Positions 52,162 to 60,853 of a DNA stretch of 64,000 bases are shown piece after piece. The position numbers and the translations under genes were made by a program. The notes below the pieces were generated by a model. It was not told where the DNA came from, ran no database searches, and saw nothing but the letters and a program-made list of their open reading frames with translations. Source of the DNA: CAZTQN01 sp964615765. Its GTDB lineage: Bacteria; Planctomycetota; Phycisphaerae; Phycisphaerales; UBA1924. The stretch's first letter is position 1. Each line of letters opens with the position of its first letter. The stretch is taken from positions 20,945-84,944 of the forward strand of contig CAZTQN010000016.1 of the NCBI GenBank assembly GCA_964615765.1, read 5' to 3'.

Positions 52162-54606
52162 ATGACAACGTGGTCTGTGCGCGGTCAACGCGGTCGTGGG
52201 CGTCGTGGCGGTCGGTCCGGCTTGGTGGTGCTTGCCGCCGTGGGGGCGGTGTGCGGCGCGAGCGGTGTGGCCCTTGGGCAGCCGTGCGGTCCGGCGCCGA
52301 CGTGGAGCGAAGTCGCCTCGCTGCCGACGCAGATCACGCCGCGGTTCAGCACGGCGATCTCGAACGAGACGACGCGGAACCGGGTGGTGCTTTTCGGCGG
52401 GATTGCGCCGTTCCCGAATCTGGATCAGGGGGACACGTGGGTGTATGACGGGACGTCGTGGACGCTCGCCGCGACCACCGGGCCGGACCCGCGCGGCGGG
52501 CACCGCATGGCGTTCGACCCGCAGCGCGGGCGCACGGTGCTGTACGGCGGGCTCGGGCCCAACGTCGGTCCCTTCGACCAGACCTGGGAGTGGGACGGCA
52601 CGACGTGGGAACGCGTGTTCGCGAACGAGCCCTCGCAGCGCACCGGCTTTGCGCTCAGTTACGGCGGGACGGTCAACGGCGTCGGGCAGACGGTGCTGTA
52701 CGGCGGGTTCGGCTTTGTTGATGGCAACGCCACCGTCTTCGATCAGACCTGGGTGTACGACGGCACGTCGTGGCAAGAGATCTTCCCGCGCGGCACGCCG
52801 CCCGCGCTCGACGGGATCGCGATGGCGTACGACCCCGTCCGCAACCGCGTGGTGCTGTTCGGCGGGACGGACTTCGACTTCAACTTCTACGACCAGACGT
52901 GGGAGCTGGACCTGTCGTCGACGCCGCCGGAGTGGACGCAGGTCCTGGCGGCCGGCCCCGAGGCGCGGGCGCAGCACGAGATGGTGTTCAACGCGGCGAC
53001 GGGGCGCGTGCTGCTGGTGGGCGGGAGCAACGGCAACCAGCAGCTCACCGACGCGTGGGAGTTCAACGGGACGTCGTGGGTGCAGGTCGCATCGGAGCGG
53101 CCGGAGATCTCCGGCCCGGCCGGTCGCACGGCGATCGGGTTCTTCCAGCCGCCCACCGGGCCGGGGCGGGCGATCCAACTGACGGCGGCGCCGTCGGCGA
53201 CGTACCGGCTGAGCGGGGGCGCCTGGGTGCTGGACAGCACGCCGATTCTGCCGGCGCTGCGCGACTACGCGCTGGCGAACGACGCCGCCAACGGGCGCAC
53301 GCTGATGTTCGGCGGGAGCAACGCGCTCAACAACGCCATTGGGGAACTGTGGTCGTTCAACGGGACGCAGTGGAGCAACCTGAGCGTCGGGCTGGCCGGC
53401 CCGCAGCCGGCGCGGCGTGAGTCGGCCGGGCTCGCCGTCGGCGGCACGCCCGCCCGGGCCGTGCTCTTCGGCGGGTTCAACGAGTCGGACCTGCTCAACG
53501 ACACGTGGGTGTTCGGCGGCGGCGCGTGGACGCAGGTCCCGACGTCTCCCGCCGGGCCCAGCCCGCGCTACAGCCACAGCCTGGCCTTCCTCCCGGGCAC
53601 CGGGCAGACGGTTCTGCACGGCGGGCAGGACTTCGACGGCAACGTGCTGGGCGACACCTGGGTGTTCAACGGCACGGCGTGGACGCAGGTGAACACCGTC
53701 GGCGGGCCCGGCCCGCGGGCCCGGTATTCGCTGGCGTACGACGCGGGTCGTCAGCAGGTGGTGCTGTTCGGCGGGCGCGACGAAAACTTCCAGCCCCGGA
53801 ACGACACCTGGGGCTTTAACGGCACGACGTGGACGCTGATCGCCTCGAACGGGCCGCTGCCGCGGCAGTCGGGGGCGCTGGCGTACGACGCGGCGGTCGG
53901 GCGCTTGGTGCTCGTGGGCGGGCAGGACGATCAGGGCCTGGCGCTCAACGACACGTGGACGCTGGTGGGCAACTCCTGGACGCGCCTCGATACGCCCGGC
54001 CCGACCATCAGCAACCCCAACTCGGTCGGGCGCAGCAACCTGTCCGCGGCGTGGGTGCCCTCGCTGAGCCGCACGGTCATCTTCGGCGGGTTCGACGGCG
54101 AAGGGCTGCTGGGCGATACGCAGGGCTTCACGCAATCGGCGACGCTGCCGGCGGTCATCACGACGCACCCGGTTGGCGGGCTGCGGTTCGCCGGTACGAC
54201 CGTGACGCTCACGGGCGGCGCGACCTCGACCCGCCCGCAGATTTCCTACCAGTGGCGCCGCGACGGGCAGGACATCGTCAACGGCCCGACGCCCGCGGGC
54301 AGTTCGATCAGCGGGGCGACGACCCCGACGCTGACGATCACCAGCGTGCGCCCCGGCGATGTCGGGCGGTATGACCTGGCCGTCACGACCGACTGCGGCA
54401 CGGTGTTCACGGGCGCGGCGGACCTCCGCGTCGACTTCTGCCCGGGCGACTTCAACCGCGACGGCAACGTCAGCGTCGGCGACCTGTTCGACTACCTGAC
54501 GGCGTACTTCGCGCAGGACTTCACGGCGGACTTCAACTTCGACGGCGTGATCGCCGTGCAGGACATCTTCGACTTCCTCGGCGTCTGGTTCACGCCCTGC
54601 GGCTGA
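52162..54606 (+). CDS. Secreted kelch-repeat beta-propeller with Ig-like domain and GC-type dockerin
   Basis: An 814-aa secreted protein. The ATG at 52162 follows AAGGTG and starts a twin-Arg-rich signal region (RGQRGRGRRGGRSGLVVLAA). About ten kelch blades follow, each with the pattern NRVVLFGG...DTWVYDGTSW, e.g. VVLFGGTDFDFNFYDQTWEL and TVLHGGQDFDGNVLGDTWVF, more than one propeller's worth. An Ig-like domain is next (GGATSTRPQISYQWRRDGQD; GDVGRYDLAVTTDCG). The C-terminal dockerin-like pair is DFNRDGNVSVGDLFDYLTAY and DFNFDGVIAVQDIFDFLGVW, ending FTPCG. The likely role is an extracellular binding or adhesion protein. It heads a run of three large dockerin-type genes in the same direction. 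Confidence 0.85.
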   Translation: MTTWSVRGQRGRGRRGGRSGLVVLAAVGAVCGASGVALGQPCGPAPTWSEVASLPTQITPRFSTAISNETTRNRVVLFGGIAPFPNLDQGDTWVYDGTSWTLAATTGPDPRGGHRMAFDPQRGRTVLYGGLGPNVGPFDQTWEWDGTTWERVFANEPSQRTGFALSYGGTVNGVGQTVLYGGFGFVDGNATVFDQTWVYDGTSWQEIFPRGTPPALDGIAMAYDPVRNRVVLFGGTDFDFNFYDQTWELDLSSTPPEWTQVLAAGPEARAQHEMVFNAATGRVLLVGGSNGNQQLTDAWEFNGTSWVQVASERPEISGPAGRTAIGFFQPPTGPGRAIQLTAAPSATYRLSGGAWVLDSTPILPALRDYALANDAANGRTLMFGGSNALNNAIGELWSFNGTQWSNLSVGLAGPQPARRESAGLAVGGTPARAVLFGGFNESDLLNDTWVFGGGAWTQVPTSPAGPSPRYSHSLAFLPGTGQTVLHGGQDFDGNVLGDTWVFNGTAWTQVNTVGGPGPRARYSLAYDAGRQQVVLFGGRDENFQPRNDTWGFNGTTWTLIASNGPLPRQSGALAYDAAVGRLVLVGGQDDQGLALNDTWTLVGNSWTRLDTPGPTISNPNSVGRSNLSAAWVPSLSRTVIFGGFDGEGLLGDTQGFTQSATLPAVITTHPVGGLRFAGTTVTLTGGATSTRPQISYQWRRDGQDIVNGPTPAGSSISGATTPTLTITSVRPGDVGRYDLAVTTDCGTVFTGAADLRVDFCPGDFNRDGNVSVGDLFDYLTAYFAQDFTADFNFDGVIAVQDIFDFLGVWFTPCG

Positions 54607-54870
54607 GCCGGGCGAGCAGCACGGATACGTACCACCGGCCCCCGGGCGATTCGGGAATCGCTCGGGGGTCGGTGTGCATTTCGGGCCGAGAGGGCGCACG
54701 CAATCGGCCGCGGCGATGGGGGTTATCACCGTATTCGCCCGGCAACGGCGACGGTGTGGCAGCCTGAGGGCGACGGATGCCGAATCGGGAGAGGATCCGC
54801 GTTCTGCGGAGGCAAGAGGTGCTGGCGGGTGGGGCGGCTGTCGCTATCGACACCAAGAAGGGACGTCACT

Positions 54871-57800
54871 GTGAAGGGCTGCAACTCTCGTGGCGGGCGT
54901 GGGCCGGGTGCTGGTCGTGCGCGCGGGCAACGCGCCGCGCGGTGGACGGCGGGCGTAGTCCTGGCTCTGGCGGCGGCGACCGGGTCGATCACGACCGCGG
55001 CCAGCGCCGCCCCGCAGGCGCTGCAGGCCCAGGCCCCGCAGGGCTGGACGGACCTGGACAAGTTCCCGCAGTCCGTGCAGGACGGGCCCGTGTGGGTGCG
55101 CCCGCTGGCGTACCGCGCGCTGCGGCTGGACCGCGCGGCCCTCAACGCGTCGCTCGCGGACGTGCCCAAGGAAGTGCTCGGACGCGGGGCCCAGGGCGGC
55201 GTGCGCATCAGCCTGCCTATGCCCGACGGCACCAGCGCCGAGTTTGACGTGGTGGAATCGTCTGTGATGGAGCCCGCGCTGCAGGCCCAGTTCCCGGACA
55301 TCAAGTCGTACCTGGGTCAGGGCGTGACGGACCCGGCGGCGACGGTGCGGTTCGACGTCAGCCCGATCGGGCTGCGGGCCCAGATCCTGTCGCCCAACGG
55401 CGCGGTGTACATCGACCCGTGGACCAAGGGCGACTGGACGCACTACGCGAGCTATTACAAGCGCGACCTGGGCGTGCCCGAGACGCCGTTCCGCTGCGGG
55501 ACGATGGACGTGGTGGGCAACGCCGACGGCGTGCCGAACATCGGGACCGGGGGCGTGCGGCGTGATCGGGGCGAGACGGCCCGGTCGGGCACGGTGCTGC
55601 GGACGTTCCGGCTGGCGATCGCCGCGACCGGCGAGTTCACGGCGTTCCACGGCTCGCAGGCCAACGCGGTCGCCGTCGTCAATACCGTCGCCAACCGCGT
55701 GACGGGCGTGTACGAGACGGAACTGTCCACGCGGCTGGTGCTGGTGGGCAACAACAACCTGATCGTGTACGCCGCGGCCGGCACCGATCCGTACACCACG
55801 CCCGGGGCCAACGCGACGACGCTGTCGCAGAACGTGACGGCGATCAACGGGGCCATCGGGGTTGCGAACTACGACGTGGGCCACCTGGTGCACCGCGGGG
55901 CCGCGGATGGCGTCGCCGGGGCGATCGGGAACGTGTGCGGGACCAACAAGGCCCAGGGCATCAGCGTCTTCGACCCGCCCGTGGGCGACCCCTTGGCGAT
56001 CGACTATGTCAGCCACGAGCTGGGGCACCAGTTCGGCGGGCGGCACAGCTTCAACAACTGCAACGGCGGGGCGGGCGATTCCACGACCATCGCGCACGAG
56101 CCCGGCTCGGGCTCGACGATCATGGGCTACGCCGGGATCTGCGGGGCCAACAACCTGCAGCCCAACTCCGACCCGCTGTTCGCGTCGATCAACATCGACC
56201 AGATGCTGTCGTACATCGGCACGCTGACGTGCGACGTCGAGACGCCCACGGGCAACTCGGTGCCGAGCGTCAGCGCGGGGGGCCTTGCGTTCACCATCCC
56301 CGCGCGCACCGCGTTCACGCTCACGGCCATCGGCGATGACGCCAACGGCGACACGCTGACGTACACCTGGGAGCAGCGCAACGGCGGGTCGGCGGTGACG
56401 GTGCCGGCGTCGGGCCCGCTGGCGGACAACGGGGCCAGCCCGCTGTTCCGCGTGCTGACGCCCACGCTCAGCCCCAGCCGCACGTTCCCGCGGTATGAGA
56501 CGGTGCTCGCCGGCTTCACGCCGATCTCGTACCTCAGGGGCGAGGGCCTGCCGACGACAGGGCGAACGATGAACTTCCGCGTCACGGCCCGCGACAACCG
56601 GGCCGGCGGGAGCGGGCTGAACTCCGCCGACGTTACGATCACGACGGCGGCAACAGCGTCGGCGTTCGCGATCGTCTCGCCCAACGGGGGCGAGAACTGG
56701 TTCGGCTCCCGCACCGTCACGTGGGTCGTCGCCGGCACCAACGGCCCGCCCGTCAACACCGCGTCGGTGAACATCCTGCTCTCGACCGACGGCGGGCAGA
56801 CGTTCCCCATCACGCTCGCCTCGGGCGTGCCCAACACGGGCGCCGCGACGGTGACGTTCCCGAACATCTCCAGCAGCGCGGCCCGCGTCCGCGTTGAACC
56901 GGTCGGCAACGTCTACTTCGACATCTCCAACGCCAACTTCACCGTCACCCCCGTCCCGACGGTGCCCATCATCGCGCTCTCCGGCACGCCGACGCTGAGC
57001 GACACCACCGGCAACGGCAACAGCAACGGCCGGGCCGACCCGGGCGAGAGCGACCTGCGACTGGGCCTGACGGCGATCAACACCGGCGGTGTGTCGGCGT
57101 CTTCGGTGACGGCGACGCTCGAGTCGCTCACGGCGACGGCGAGCGTCGTCGGCGGGGCGATCAACTTCGGGGACCTCGCCGTCGGCGCTTCGGCGCCCGG
57201 GTTGCAGCCCGGCGTGATCGCGCTGTCGCCCTCGCACGTGTGCGGGTCGCCGGTCAATCTTCGCGCGAACTTCTCCAGCCCGGAAGGGACGTGGAGCTCG
57301 GACTTCGTCATCACCACGGGCGGCTCGAGCGGCCCGGGCACGCCGGTCACGGTCAACTACGCCGGCGCGCCGGTGGCGATCGCGGATTCGCCCAGCACCG
57401 TCGGCGGGAGCGCCGTCATCGCCGTCAGCGGGCTGACGGGCACGATCTCGAACCTGCAGGTCCGCATCGGCGGGACGACGTGCAGCACCGCGGCCGGCTC
57501 GACGACCGTCGGGATCGATCACACGTACGTCGGCGACCTGGAGATCCGTCTCACCAGCCCCTCGGGCACGACGGTGCTGCTGATCGACCAGTTGAACAAC
57601 GGCGCGGGTAACAACGGGACCAACAACTTCTGCCAGACGCTGCTGCAAGACGGCGCGCCCGCGAGCATCCAGGCGGCGACGACCGCGCCGTTCACCGGCA
57701 CCTTCGCGCCGGCCAACCCGCTCTCGGCGTTCAACGGGCAGAACCCCAACGGGACGTGGACGCTCAACGCGCTCGACCTGGCCGCGGACGACATCGGTTC

Positions 57801-58155
57801 TATCCGGGCGTTCTCGCTCATCATCACGCCGCAGGCCGCCCCCACGTGCGATCCGCCGACGACCCCGTCGATCGGCGCCTGCTGCAGCGGCTCGACGTGC
57901 GCGGCGGTCGTCTCGGCGGACTGCGCCGGGGCCAACCAGTCGTTCGCGGGCGTCGGCACCACGTGCAACGCGCCCGGCTCGACGGCGCCCTGCTGCCGCG
58001 CCAACTTCAACCAGGTCGGCGGGCTCAGCGTGCAGGACATCTTCGACTTCCTGTCGGCGTACTTCGCCGGCTCGGCCCAGGCCGACTTCAACGGCGGCGG
58101 GCTGAGCGTGCAGGACATCTTCGACTTCCTGGCGCAGTACTTCGCGGGCTGCTGA
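54871..58155 (+). CDS. Secreted reprolysin-like metalloprotease with P-domain and GC-type dockerin
   Basis: A 1094-aa secreted protein. The GTG at 54871 with AAGGGA upstream leads into a signal peptide (RWTAGVVLALAAATGSITTA). A propeptide-like region is followed by the zinc protease domain: FRLAIAATGEFTAFHGSQAN, GGVANYDVGHLVHRG-type strands and the catalytic motif SHELGHQFGGRHSF (HExxHxxGxxH) with the Met-turn IMGYAGICG. A fibronectin-like and beta-rich region follows, then a P-domain (IGGTTCSTAAGSTTVGIDHT and VGDLEIRLTSPSGTTVLLI), one Cys-rich GACCSGSTC repeat and the dockerin-like pair (NFNQVGGLSVQDIFDFLSAY; DFNGGGLSVQDIFDFLAQYF, ending AGC). An active secreted protease is very likely. Confidence 0.9.
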   Translation: MKGCNSRGGRGPGAGRARGQRAARWTAGVVLALAAATGSITTAASAAPQALQAQAPQGWTDLDKFPQSVQDGPVWVRPLAYRALRLDRAALNASLADVPKEVLGRGAQGGVRISLPMPDGTSAEFDVVESSVMEPALQAQFPDIKSYLGQGVTDPAATVRFDVSPIGLRAQILSPNGAVYIDPWTKGDWTHYASYYKRDLGVPETPFRCGTMDVVGNADGVPNIGTGGVRRDRGETARSGTVLRTFRLAIAATGEFTAFHGSQANAVAVVNTVANRVTGVYETELSTRLVLVGNNNLIVYAAAGTDPYTTPGANATTLSQNVTAINGAIGVANYDVGHLVHRGAADGVAGAIGNVCGTNKAQGISVFDPPVGDPLAIDYVSHELGHQFGGRHSFNNCNGGAGDSTTIAHEPGSGSTIMGYAGICGANNLQPNSDPLFASINIDQMLSYIGTLTCDVETPTGNSVPSVSAGGLAFTIPARTAFTLTAIGDDANGDTLTYTWEQRNGGSAVTVPASGPLADNGASPLFRVLTPTLSPSRTFPRYETVLAGFTPISYLRGEGLPTTGRTMNFRVTARDNRAGGSGLNSADVTITTAATASAFAIVSPNGGENWFGSRTVTWVVAGTNGPPVNTASVNILLSTDGGQTFPITLASGVPNTGAATVTFPNISSSAARVRVEPVGNVYFDISNANFTVTPVPTVPIIALSGTPTLSDTTGNGNSNGRADPGESDLRLGLTAINTGGVSASSVTATLESLTATASVVGGAINFGDLAVGASAPGLQPGVIALSPSHVCGSPVNLRANFSSPEGTWSSDFVITTGGSSGPGTPVTVNYAGAPVAIADSPSTVGGSAVIAVSGLTGTISNLQVRIGGTTCSTAAGSTTVGIDHTYVGDLEIRLTSPSGTTVLLIDQLNNGAGNNGTNNFCQTLLQDGAPASIQAATTAPFTGTFAPANPLSAFNGQNPNGTWTLNALDLAADDIGSIRAFSLIITPQAAPTCDPPTTPSIGACCSGSTCAAVVSADCAGANQSFAGVGTTCNAPGSTAPCCRANFNQVGGLSVQDIFDFLSAYFAGSAQADFNGGGLSVQDIFDFLAQYFAGC

Positions 58156-58322
58156 AGCCCTCAGATGCCCCGGCGCGGCGGGCGGCCGCGCTGGGGATGG
58201 TGAACCTCGGGCCCGCTCCCTCGTCCCCGCGCCGGCGATTTGCTGGTCGCGGGGCGGGTGGTGTGGCATTGTCCACCCGTGGCGGGCGTTATCCGACCCG
58301 TGCGCTTTGCGGAGAAACCAAG

Positions 58323-60806
58323 ATGCTGACGATCGCGGGCATGATGCTGATCGTGGCGGCGGGGCAGGCGGACATCGCCGAGGCCCGGCGCGCGGCGATG
58401 ACCGGGGTCATCGAGCGGCAGACGTTCGCGATGCTGGCGCCGGCGGACCAGGCCGCGGCGATCGAGCGGGCGACGATGACGCCCATCTTCAAGTCCGCGT
58501 GCGGTCTGGCGCCCGGCGCGGGCTTCGGGCGGCGGGCGCTGGCGGGCATGTCCGAGCGGCACCGGGCGATGCTGGACGACCTCGCCGCCCGCGACGCGCA
58601 GGGACGCCCCGTGCCCGCGATGTGCTATCACCCCGACACGCCCGACCAAGTGGTGGCGGCGTTCGAGCAGTTCCGGCTGGCGCGGCTCGGGCCGCGGAAC
58701 GACCGCTTCTGGCAGGCGCCGCGATGGTCTTTGACCGCGACCCAGCCCGGAACGCTCGGGCAGGGCGATGTCACGGTGCTGACCTATTCCTTCGTCCCCG
58801 ACGGGACGACCGTCCCGAACCTCTCCGGTTCCGGGACCAGCAACCTGACGGCGTTCCTCAACGGGATTTACGGTTCGCCGGCGATCTGGCAGCCGCTGTA
58901 CGCGCAGATGTTCAACCGCTGGGCCGAGCTGTGCGGGACGTCGTACGTGCTCGAGATCAACGACGACGGCGTCGGGATCGATACGGGCGATGCGGCCTCG
59001 GGCGTGCTGGGCGTGCGCGGCGACCTGCGCATGGCCGGGACGCTCATCGACGGGCCCAATGGCATCCTCGCGTTCAACTACTTCCCCGCCCCGGACGCGG
59101 GCGGTGACATGGTCATCGACACCGGGGACACGTTCTACAACGACACCTCCAACAACAGCCTGCGCCTGCTCAACGTGCTGGCCCACGAGCACGGGCACGG
59201 GCTGGGCATGGCCCACGTGTGCCCGCGCACCAACAGCAAACTGATGGAGCCGTTCATCTCCACGGTCTTCGACGGGCCGCAGATCGACGACATCCTCAAC
59301 GCGCAGCGCCATTACGGGGACGATTACGAGCCGAACGACACGCAGTCCGAATCCACCGTGGTGCCCGCCCTGACCACGGCGCGGACGTACACCCCCGTGA
59401 GCATCGACAGCGGAACCGACGTCGACTGGTATCGGTTCACGGCGCCAACGCTGGGCCTGACCAGCGTGACGGTGACGCCGCTGGGCGGCGTGTACGCGGA
59501 TAGTCCGCAAGACACCGGGTGCACCGCCCAAGGCTTTAGCGAAGCGGGCCGGAACCGTCTGCTGTTCGTGGACGCGTTCGACGCGGCGAGCGGCACGCTC
59601 ATGGGCAGTTGGACGAACCGGGAGTGCGGGCCGATCGTGGCGCGGATCCCGACTCAGCCCGGGCAGGAGGTGCGCGTTCTGGTGCGCGGCTTCCCGGATA
59701 CTGAGGATCGGATCCAGGCCTACGGGCTCACGTTCGCACACGCCGCGGGGCCGGAGACGATCGTCTTCGACGTGCCCATCGAGGGCCGCCGCCTGTCGTC
59801 GAGCGTTCCGACGCCGATCGGGCTGGTGATGCAGGTGCTGTCCCATCGTGCCCTGGACGCGGCGCCGCGGCTGGAGCACTCGCTGACGGGCCCGAGCTCG
59901 GCGTTCACAGCCTTGCCGCTCGAGCGGGCGCTCGGCACGGCGCCGCTCCCGCTGCTGTTCCAGGGTGTCGGGACGCTTCCGCGGTCGCCCCTGTGCGCGG
60001 ACGGACTGGTTCGATTCTCGGCGAGCGCGCCCGGGATCGGCACGGTGCAAAGTTCGCCCGGGGTCGCCGTTCCGACTGGCAACCTGATCACGGTGATCTT
60101 CGACGACTTCGAGACCGACCAGGGCTGGACGTACGGCGCCCTCGGGGACACGGCCTCGAGCGGGTTGTGGACGCGTGACGACCCGGTCGGCACGTCCGGG
60201 CAGCCGGAGTTCGCGTTCAGCGGGACGGCGTGCGCGTTCACCGGTCAGCACACGCCCGGGCAGGCCGTCGGGTTCAACGACGTGGACACCGGCATCACCA
60301 CGCTGATCTCGCCGGTGTTCAGCACGGCGGGGCTGAAGCAGCCGCGCATCATCTACCGGCGGTGGTTCAGCAACAGCGCGGGCGCGGCCCCCTTCACGCG
60401 CCCGTTCACGGTCGACGTCTCCTCCGACGCCGGCGTGACATGGACGAACCTTGAAGTCGTTGGCCCGTCGGGCGACGGAACCGTCGGAGGGTGGGTGCCG
60501 ACGAGCGTGCCGCTCCCGGCCGGCGTGGCGAGCACCGCGAGCATGCGTGTGCGATTCCGAGCGGATGACAGCGGCCCCGGCGCGCTGATCGAAGCGGGGA
60601 TCGATGACTTCGCCGTGCAGGGAATCCTGTGCACGCCCGGTTTGATCTCAGACATCAACAACTCGGGAAGCGTGACGACGCAGGACCTGTTCGACTTCCT
60701 GACGGTGTTCTTCGTGCCGACGGTGCTCGCGGATACCACCGGCGATGCGGGTGTGACGGTGCAGGACCTGTTCGTGTTCCTGCAGGCGTGGTTCGCGCAG
60801 TCATAA
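58323..60806 (+). CDS. Secreted matrixin-like metalloprotease with pre-peptidase C-terminal domain and dockerin
   Basis: An 827-aa secreted protein with a short hydrophobic start (MLTIAGMMLIVAAGQADIAE). The protease domain has TFYNDTSNNSLRLLNVLAHE then HEHGHGLGMAHVC, i.e. the HExxHxxGxxH zinc site (His-Glu-His-Gly-His), with a Met-turn-like segment (SKLMEPF) after it. A pre-peptidase C-terminal-like domain follows (DYEPNDTQSESTVVPAL; GTDVDWYRFTAPT), then a beta-rich middle and a jellyroll (FETDQGWTYGALGDTASSGL). The dockerin-like pair is DINNSGSVTTQDLFDFLTVF and GDAGVTVQDLFVFLQAW, ending FAQS, so the terminal Gly-Cys of sister modules is missing. It follows the reprolysin-like gene by ~170 bp, so the two secreted proteases may act together. 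Confidence 0.87.
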   Translation: MLTIAGMMLIVAAGQADIAEARRAAMTGVIERQTFAMLAPADQAAAIERATMTPIFKSACGLAPGAGFGRRALAGMSERHRAMLDDLAARDAQGRPVPAMCYHPDTPDQVVAAFEQFRLARLGPRNDRFWQAPRWSLTATQPGTLGQGDVTVLTYSFVPDGTTVPNLSGSGTSNLTAFLNGIYGSPAIWQPLYAQMFNRWAELCGTSYVLEINDDGVGIDTGDAASGVLGVRGDLRMAGTLIDGPNGILAFNYFPAPDAGGDMVIDTGDTFYNDTSNNSLRLLNVLAHEHGHGLGMAHVCPRTNSKLMEPFISTVFDGPQIDDILNAQRHYGDDYEPNDTQSESTVVPALTTARTYTPVSIDSGTDVDWYRFTAPTLGLTSVTVTPLGGVYADSPQDTGCTAQGFSEAGRNRLLFVDAFDAASGTLMGSWTNRECGPIVARIPTQPGQEVRVLVRGFPDTEDRIQAYGLTFAHAAGPETIVFDVPIEGRRLSSSVPTPIGLVMQVLSHRALDAAPRLEHSLTGPSSAFTALPLERALGTAPLPLLFQGVGTLPRSPLCADGLVRFSASAPGIGTVQSSPGVAVPTGNLITVIFDDFETDQGWTYGALGDTASSGLWTRDDPVGTSGQPEFAFSGTACAFTGQHTPGQAVGFNDVDTGITTLISPVFSTAGLKQPRIIYRRWFSNSAGAAPFTRPFTVDVSSDAGVTWTNLEVVGPSGDGTVGGWVPTSVPLPAGVASTASMRVRFRADDSGPGALIEAGIDDFAVQGILCTPGLISDINNSGSVTTQDLFDFLTVFFVPTVLADTTGDAGVTVQDLFVFLQAWFAQS

Positions 60807-60853
60807 CGCGGAGCGGCGGAGAGCGGTCACAATCCGCTCGCCACTTCGCCAGA

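Noticed and set aside
54844..58269. An 1141-codon open frame antisense to the reprolysin-like protease
   Set aside because: Compositionally extreme (Arg/Asp/Val), no signal or domain; shadow of the real gene.
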